Assembly (NCBI RefSeq): GCF_036711975.1
Contig: NC_091972.1
Location: forward strand, 9,925,001 to 9,989,000
Direction: 5' to 3'
Length of the DNA: 64,000 nucleotides
Source of the DNA: Onthophagus taurus
Taxonomy: Eukaryota; Arthropoda; Insecta; Coleoptera; Scarabaeidae
Position numbers and translations under genes: made by a program. Below the pieces are notes generated by a model that was not told the origin of the DNA, did no database searches, and saw nothing but the letters and a program-made list of their open reading frames with translations. Positions 57,201-64,000 of the stretch are shown here, piece after piece (the stretch's first letter is position 1; each line of letters begins with the position of its first letter).

Positions 57201-60073
57201 CCCAACTAAACAATAAGAAAACAATTACAAAAAAGGCAAGTCATTAGGTCCAGGCAATATCCCCAATGAATGCTGAAATGGGAAGAAAAAGGAGTTGTGT
57301 AATGAAACACTGTAGGACTTACAAACTCTAGATACTTGTAAAAACAGTATCTTTATTCCCTAGACACATCCATGAAACTGTTTTCAGACGCGCAGAAGAT
57401 TCTGAACAAGCATTTCTCGTGAATTGAAAGGAACAAACTTCCAAGGATAGCTAGAGATTGCAGACCAGCATTCAAAAAGCTGCAAGGACGACCTCCAAAA
57501 AGATGGAGATAGCTGGTTTTCCTTATGATAAGAAATGCGGACAGAAGAGAATGAGTAGAAAAAAAGAAAATTAAAATTTCGTTTAACACAATTAATATAT
57601 TACAATTATCATGATAACGCAAAACTAATAAATAATGTATACTACGTTTAACCGAGGTTGCTTACGGCTGAGATTCTACAATTAATATCATGGCAATGCG
57701 AAATTGATCAACAAATTAAAGCGCCTAATACACATTAATGTCAAGAAACTGGTATACTGGACAATTTAAAAATAAAAATTTAAAATATGGTGATTCTTAA
57801 AATTTGAAAAGAAGTTGTTGCTCCCAGAAACTATATCGATCAATTTCATAGTCAGTATTGGATTTTCGAAAGTAGCCTAAAACAAGGAATCTATTAGAAT
57901 GTTTACGTAGGATGAAAATGTGCGTGCTAAAAGGTCGAATGCAATTGCTTCTGGTTATTTCGGGATGGTTGTCAGTGGTAAAACAAAAATACGACTATTA
58001 TAGGCATGTTGATGTGATGGCTTTTATCTTATTTCCCGGTGCATATCAAGTTAATAACGTAAATTTTTTCAACAGTGGACCATTACGTTTTGCCCCAAAT
58101 CGGAAATTTTGGAAAAATCGGAAAAATGATTAAGACTAATAATAATAAGTAAGATTTAAGCCGTTGGTAATTTTTGTAAAATTTAAATGTACATACATTT
58201 TTGTTAGTTTAGCTTCATTATTCACTGCGATAGTAAGTTTTCAACAGATTCCAGTGTGATGAAAGGGCTACTATAGACATAAATAATAAAATTGCTATTA
58301 AATAAAATTTAATATTGAGCAATAAAAAAATGTATGCTAGAATCAAATCGAAAAAACTGCAGGTCTGTAGTATTTTTTACCAAATTTTCAATTTGTTGAT
58401 TCTGAATACGGTCCTGTTGAGTGGACGAAACGGGCGACCGCCGGGTTGGCAGCGGATGCGAGCGAGTGCGACGGAGAGTTTAAAGTGCGATGCATAGAGG
58501 TGAAGGCGGCCGAACGACCGAACCGAACAGCATTTCCCCTTCAATGTTAAAGCTGATGTACCGAGAACATAGCGAACGGCCGTGCTCCCGGTTCTGTGCT
58601 GCTGCTGCTGGTGCTACGACCGCCCCGCACCGCACTTATTAAAATTTAATATAAATTTCCATCGCACTGGCTTACTAAATTTGTTTTCGTCTACGTGGTC
58701 CCGTAATCGACCTTTTCTTGGACTTGTACACGCAGAACTGATATCCGTTCAAAAGAAAAATCAACCACCTTTTACTATTACTCGAAAAAATAAAAATAAA
58801 ACAAAAATAAAGAGAACACGCAACCCCTAGCTTAAAGTCCAAAAGTTATTTTAAGTATTCTCTTTTTTTCTTTTAAATGGAACAATGCCTGCATAATTTA
58901 AAACGACGGTCTTTCGTAATTTTCCGATTACTCATACGGTTTGGACTGTTAGGAAGTTGTATTTATGGTAGGAATAGGTTAAATATGTTTTGTTGCTAAA
59001 CAACGAGTTGTTGTTATGGTTAAAAATTAACATACAACTTGGCTTTAAATAAATCTTTGTATTTTCTTTTTTTCTTGCGTTCACATAACAAGTGTTAAAT
59101 TTTAGTAAGGAATACTTAAGACCTTGTAGAGAGTTAAAAAAAATAAAAGGAGGTCATTTTATTTTTTATATCACTTACTATCATTAACACCTTTTATTTA
59201 CTATTTACTTCATATTTTTAATGCATTTTAAAATACTTAAATAAATAAAAATATGATTCAAAATTAAAATCAACACAAATATCAACCAAGTTTCGCAATC
59301 ATTTTTAAGTACCTGTGTAATTTATACCATTAAAAAAAATAATTCACTTTTAATACCAGTTTAAAACTCAATCCCATGTAATTTGTGCTATCTAGTGAGA
59401 AAGCGTTACTTTTGAATTGTTAGATTGTTAGCTTCCTGTTCATGTATAATGATTTTGTTTCATAGATGGCGTTAAAATTGCAATTCCAAAATCAGATTTA
59501 AATAAAAATTTTGGTTAGATGATGTTAAATAAATAACCTAATTCATAAGATTGTATTTATTTCGAAATAGGAAATAATCAAATAACACATTGTGGCAACA
59601 AATAGAACAATATTTGGCAATAATACTTATTTAAGAAGAAAACTCACAGAATCAAATCAATAATAATAAAATAAAAAATAAAATATATGCCATCGCGATA
59701 ATTTAAAAATTAAATGATTATAATACGACTTATATTTATCACATCAGGAGAAATAATTAGCTTCTATTTGTACACTAAAAAAAGCGGCCTTTTTAGTCAA
59801 CAACAACCACTTCCATAAATTACAACTACCCTAACAAAAAAAATGAAAATCGTCATCATATAACACACGACATCAATGATATTTCAACATTATTGAGCAT
59901 TCGTTCCTTGTTCCGTTTACAATATCATCGCAGTTAAGTTTTATTAGTGGCAAAATTGAAAAAAATTCATTGTACTATTTAATTATACGCCTTAGCACCT
60001 AAAGTCATTTTTTTTTAGATCTGTTATTAAAAGTTTGAAAGGAAACAAAAACGTTTAGCATTAAACTAGAAAA
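57201..60073. other. intergenic with GC-rich segment at 58430-58700
   Basis: AT-rich except for 58430-58700, which contains gggcgaccgccgggttggc, ggcggccgaacgaccgaacc and a gctgctgctgctgg run. It is similar in character to the other islands and could be a promoter or first exon. The frame at 57912-58133 (plus) is protein-like but unassigned. Part of 59640-60073 is probably the WDR37 3' UTR. Confidence 0.4.
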
Positions 60074-60940
60074 TTATTGATCTTTCAGCGATTGGACGGA
60101 CCAACCCAAAACCCGCCTGTCAAAACCGCACGTAAATAAATTCGCGGAGTATAGATTATCATCAGCCCAAGCGACACAAGCTACCATCCTGTTGTGCCCT
60201 TGTCGACTAGATCTCGGTAAACGTGCTAATCTTTGACCGGTTAAATCAAATAATCTAACGTGTCTATTATCGTGCGGAATCGCTATGATACCGTGAGATG
60301 AAACTGAAAGTCGATTTACGGGGGAATCCGCCCTTATTGTTGCTACTGGTGATCGCATATTACGTAAATCCCAAACTTTTACGGTACGATCATCAGAACT
60401 TGACACTACTTTATCTTCTCGTGTAAAAACAGCAGATGTTACACTCCTTTAAAATAATAAAATGAGTTAATTTTATTTTTTAAATAGATATTGTATGTTT
60501 AATAAAATAAAAATTCTAAAGCAATTTTATATAGAATTTTTACTTTATTGAACATTTCCGTTTACTCAAACTTACTCGGTATGTCCTTGAAAGACAGATA
60601 CTGAATGTACAGTTTCCCTAAAATCCCATAATCGAAACGTAGTGTCCCGCGACGACGTCACAGCTAATTTTTGCGACGGATGGGTGGCGGTATGAGTCAG
60701 TTCAAGATCATGTCCGGTTAGAGTGTTTAACGTCGCCCCAGTATCAACATCGTGCAAAATTCCTAGCCGATCCCAACCAGCTGTTATAATTTGTTCCGCC
60801 CCAACCAACCAATCGGCTGCCGAAATTGCTCCTGTATGACCAGATAACTCACAAACTGGAGTCCGTAAAGTCGCCGCCCTTGAATCAGTTCGATCATCAC
60901 ATTCTTCACCGTCTAATTCTTCTTCTGATGAATGTCCTTT
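60074..60940 (-). CDS. WDR37: WDR37 homologue, last two exons (5' end missing)
   Basis: Minus-strand exons 60576-60940 and 60074-60446 join through a 129-bp GT-AG intron (phase 2) into the C-terminal 245 residues of a WDR37-like protein. WDR37 is a WD-repeat scaffold that in vertebrates pairs with PACS1/PACS2. An acidic linker ([20 protein letters not shown]) is followed by successive WD units: [30 protein letters not shown] with [26 protein letters not shown] with [13 protein letters not shown], then [20 protein letters not shown] and [13 protein letters not shown]. The segments around [13 protein letters not shown] and [11 protein letters not shown] are highly conserved in the family. The acceptor at 60940 implies more exons at higher coordinates. 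None was identified before the window end, so the gene is partial here. Identification is firm. Confidence 0.93.
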
Positions 60941-61198
60941 CTAAATATAATAAGAAAAAAAATTATTCATTTATTTCTATTTTTAAAATTTTAATACAAT
61001 TTTTAAGGGCGAAAATGAATGGTATTGTAACCATGAGCTAAATTATTACATTCACCTTGAGCTGTTTACACATTTATTATTTAATCTAATGAAAATTGGA
61101 ATAAATGATGTTTTGAAAATAAGAGGCAATCAATACATAAATGGTTTAATAAGTAAAAATTACGTTATTTTCCATGAAATGTAAAATTAAATGAAATT

Positions 61199-61430
61199 AT
61201 AGTAAAACCTTGATATGACGGATTAATTGGAGACTGAAGTGTCCGTTATAGCCAAAAGTCCGTTTTAATTTACATTTTAGTCTGTTTGAATGACTAATTT
61301 AGCTAATTTAACTAGAATTAATGCTAGCACCAGAACTAACACTAGGCCTAGAACTAGAAACATTCGGGTTTAGCCGCCTTAAAGGACGTACGGCTAAACC
61401 CGAATGTTTCTAGATCTAGTGTTATAGGTC
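61199..61430. mobile_element. truncated pogo-like element with palindromic module
   Basis: tagtaaaaccttgatatgac and ccgttatagccaaaagtccg repeat the left end of the element at 2013. The interior at 61315-61430 is a near-palindrome: ctaggcctagaactagaaac, cattcgggtttagcc, then ggctaaacccgaatgtttct and agatctagtgtt. The right end is missing, replaced by the next element. It lies in the presumed WDR37 intron. Confidence 0.7.
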
Positions 61431-62471
61431 CTATACACCTGGAAACAAATTACGCAATAATCAAAATGTTGCAGAAATTCAAAATTGTTGGAAATTGTAT
61501 TGTGTATGGGGTTTGTGCGACACATTGTGCAATAACGACAGTTTCTTTTCATATGTGTTTAGTAAAAGGTGGTGTTATTGCTTCTCTCGATTAAAGTCCC
61601 TAGATTTACAAAGTACCGCGGTTCATGAAGCCTGTTTTCGAACCAAAATGGCGGTTTGACAGCTTGTCACTGCATCTCACCACTTATTTACAAAAATATT
61701 GCCGTCTTGTTGCCTTTGGAGTTGTAAAAATGGTAGTAAGAAGGACTTTCGACTCTTCAGAGTACCACGAGAAAAAAAGAAAGGAAATTTGGCGTAAAGT
61801 TTTGGTTTGTAATTTTAAATTTCCCGCTTGACTTTCGAGCCAAAATGGCGTCAAACCGCGGTACTTTGTAAATCTAGGGACTTTACTCTCGATATTGTGT
61901 CTTGTTTTTGTACTGGGAATTTCATATAACTCGCAATATATGACTAGAGTAACCATAGTTACGAAACTACTGTGCACTTGCACTTTCCCACATAAATTGC
62001 ACCATAGCTTAATAGAACAGGCATTGGGTAGTTTTGCAAAGGAAAAGTTTTGCTTGGTAAAAGGTGACGTCTTTATGACAACCCTGAGTTTCCAATAATT
62101 CACCAGAAGTAGTGGGATCCATGGGATCTTTTCTATAACCACTCTTATCTATACTCTCTGCTTCCTTTCTCTTTTTCTAACACTATCTTCCGACGCAACA
62201 GCAATTATTATAACTAAACAGGCTGCTTCGTCGGACGGCATGTTTCCATTCGTAATAATAATACTTGCCTTGTTTCCACAATAACCTGTTCTGCAACGTT
62301 AGTTTGCGGAATTTGTTTGCAGGTGTATGAGGCCTATAACAGGTTGTTGCAAACAAGATTACACTATACGCAATTTTATACAAACTTCACACAAGCCCCA
62401 TACACAATGCATTGGTTGCGCAACTAATTTCAAACAATTTTGAATTTCTGCAACCAGTTGCGCAAGGCATC
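61431..62471. mobile_element. DNA transposon remnant with inverted ends and subterminal repeats
   Basis: The left part gttgcagaaattcaaaattg ... attgtgtatggggtttgtg (61474-61525) is mirrored at about 62385-62455. A second motif, gttataggtcctatacacct (61431), is mirrored near 62325-62345. The interior holds minus-strand frames (61684-62142) without an assignable domain, and is interrupted by the MITE at 61592-61885. A PIF/Harbinger origin is possible but not shown. Confidence 0.6.
61592..61885. mobile_element. 294-bp MITE with perfect 32-bp ends and 8-bp duplication
   Basis: taaagtccctagatttacaa onward (61592-61623) is the exact reverse complement of 61854-61885. The flanks ctctcgat at 61584-61591 and 61886-61893 are an exact 8-bp target duplication, as made by hAT or P elements. 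Inside are two ccaaaatggcg motifs (about 61642 and 61840) in the same orientation. Perfect ends indicate recent insertion. The host sequence is the older element at 61431-62471. Confidence 0.93.
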
Positions 62472-63026
62472 AACTCCGGTATTATTGATTTCAGGAAACA
62501 TTTGTAGGGCATTACATGTTTAATAAAGCAGTCTAACTGATTTTTTTATTTAAGCAATAATAAATAATGTTCTGCAGCTTGTATTGCATTTTTATAGCAT
62601 AAAATGTAACACGTAATGATATCACACTTTTATTGATTAGAAAAATTCATATTGATTATAATTTACAAAACCTCAATCAACGTTAATTAGAAACTAAACG
62701 AAACATACCTTTGCCTTAAGCTGTCATAACCAAACGTATCTCTCAATTGTTTCCATAGCATGCTACCTGAACAGTTTTCCATTTAAAAGAATAAACGGCT
62801 ATAATTTATTTATTCATAAAAATATCTATGTCAAGTGGTATATCATTAGAATCGTTGAGAAAAGTTCATGACCAACTATAGTTTCCATTAGAAAAATTAC
62901 AAGTTTGTATCATAACTCAAAAATTATTGCTTAAATAAAAATATCAGTTAGACTGCTTTATTAAACATGTAATACCCTACAAATTTTTCCTTTACACATT
63001 TTTCCTAAAATCAATAATAGCGGAGT
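62472..63026. mobile_element. foldback/MITE with about 80-bp inverted ends
   Basis: actccggtattattgatttc and tttgtagggcattacatgtt-taataaagcagtctaactga (62472-62545) are mirrored at about 62945-63026. The centre on the minus strand contains ATG GAA AAC reading MENCSGSMLWKQLRDTFGYD-SLRQR up to a consensus donor, caaaggtatgt, at about 62712. No target duplication was resolved. Confidence 0.75.
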
Positions 63027-63319
63027 CATAGGTATCTAACGATATAACAAAAAAACGGGTTTTTTGAGATATCTAGTTAGCCATGCATTTTATGCAAAAA
63101 ACAAAAAGCTCATTAAATTGAGCTCATGAAACTGCAATTCTTTCCCTATTTAATCGTCTCTCTATCTCAGCTAGTTTTCAAGATCTCTATACTAAACATG
63201 GAAAAAAACTCATCCTGTATATTATTAAAAGATAATAAGTTAATTCAAAAATTAACTTATTTATTTTGTTGATAAAAATAAGCATAATTAGAAACTGTAC
63301 TATAAGGCTCTGTACTCTA

Positions 63320-63850
63320 CTCTTAAACCTGACATACTCTGAACACTAATCAATGTAGGAATATCATTGATTACTTTTAACACTTTTAACCTTCCTTTCC
63401 CAAACTGATGTTGCATACATCATACATGGTTCAATGAGACCTTTATAATTAACTGCCAAAGCTTTGCCATTCAATCCCCATGTAGTTTTAGCAGCAGCAC
63501 CTATTTTATTGGAAATTTATCTACAACATTAGCTAATTTAGAAATATTTTTATGTTGTTTAGTTTGAACTAAAAGTGTTGTGTCATCCGCAAACGCTACG
63601 ACTTCGCAACCGACTAGAAATTTAATATCAAATATTGTGGCAAACATTATGTTCCAATAATTTGGCCCCAATCTAGATCCTTGTGTGTACAGCCTCGTTC
63701 TATCTTATAATCAATATTTAAACTTGGCTCATCAATAATTGCCTCTCTTCCTGAAAATAAGATCCAACTACATTGAATATATTTTTTGGACAATTTTTTT
63801 GAACCAATTGATTTAAAATGATATCTAACATAATAGCGACACAATATAAT
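63320..63850 (-). pseudogene. R1/LOA-like LINE reverse-transcriptase remnant
   Basis: The minus strand reads LFSGREAIIDEPSLNIDYKI, then ERGCT, a shifted QGSRLGPNYWNIMFATIFD, and FLVGCEVVAFADDTTLLVQT with the catalytic FADD intact. KNISKLANVVDKFP follows, then WGLNGKALAVNYKGLIEPCM and YATSVWE. The pattern GC-QGS-LGP-WN-M and the YGSxVW-like tail are typical of R1-group LINEs. Frameshifts and missing blocks show it is dead. Confidence 0.8.
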
Positions 63851-63879
63851 ATTTAATTATACTGATGTATTATACAGGT

Positions 63880-64000
63880 GTCCGGAAATTGCGTCTATAT
63901 ATTTAAAGAGATGATTCTACATCAAAAATCATGAAGAAAAATTTATATAAAGTCCGGTCCGAAAATGCTTCCTAAGAGCGCTAGAGCCCTTTAAAGATGG
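63880..64000 (+). repeat. end of a dispersed repeat running off the window
   Basis: tacaggtgtccggaaattgc begins abruptly after AT-rich sequence. It is followed by aagtccggtccgaaaatgct and agcgctagagccctttaaag to the window end. The form 'acaggtgtccg' suggests an element terminus, but the partner lies outside. Confidence 0.4.

Noticed and set aside
57912..58133. 73-codon plus-strand frame considered as transposase
   Set aside because: I could not match it to any transposase block, and flanking sequence gives no support.

Overview
The window looks like a stretch of an AT-rich insect nuclear genome, plausibly a beetle, though the order is inferred only from gene content and repeat style. Four protein-coding genes are recognised by family motifs and exon structure. 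They are RYBP (8541-8993, plus, single exon), a UDP-glycosyltransferase (22757-26653, plus, three exons), the F-box/LRR gene Ppa/FBXL14 (53046-54551, minus, single coding exon) and the last two exons of WDR37 (60074-60940, minus, 5' end not seen). They are widely spaced and do unrelated jobs: Polycomb repression, xenobiotic or endobiotic conjugation, ubiquitin-ligase substrate choice, and a WD-repeat scaffold. Nothing suggests an operon or a pathway cluster.

The rest is mostly repeats. 0-8 kb holds a pogo-type non-autonomous element, two GC-rich islands and decayed LINE pieces on the minus strand. 8.3-9.1 kb is the RYBP locus. 10-18.5 kb has an internally deleted Tc1 element, a hAT transposase remnant and a GC-rich MITE. 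20-34 kb is dominated by tandem arrays. One family (about 175 bp) forms two arrays in opposite orientation, one upstream of the UGT gene and one filling its first intron. A second family (about 180/360 bp) forms another inverted pair around a GC-rich island at 30.3-30.6 kb.

36-51 kb is a graveyard of transposase pseudogenes (pogo/Tigger, Jerky-like and piggyBac-like), with one long-armed foldback element and one pogo element that keeps both ends and its TA duplication. 52-55 kb holds a pair of MITE remnants and Ppa with its GC-rich 5' region. 55-60 kb has more LINE and pogo remnants. 60-64 kb is WDR37 followed by nested MITEs, probably in a WDR37 intron, and an R1-like RT remnant.

The points most worth a second look are the two inverted satellite pairs with higher-order structure, a palindromic module tied to pogo-like ends at five loci, a MITE with a clean 8-bp duplication that carries YY1/Pho-like cores, a precursor-sized hairpin at 30.04-30.12 kb, and about eight GC-rich islands without a recognised gene.
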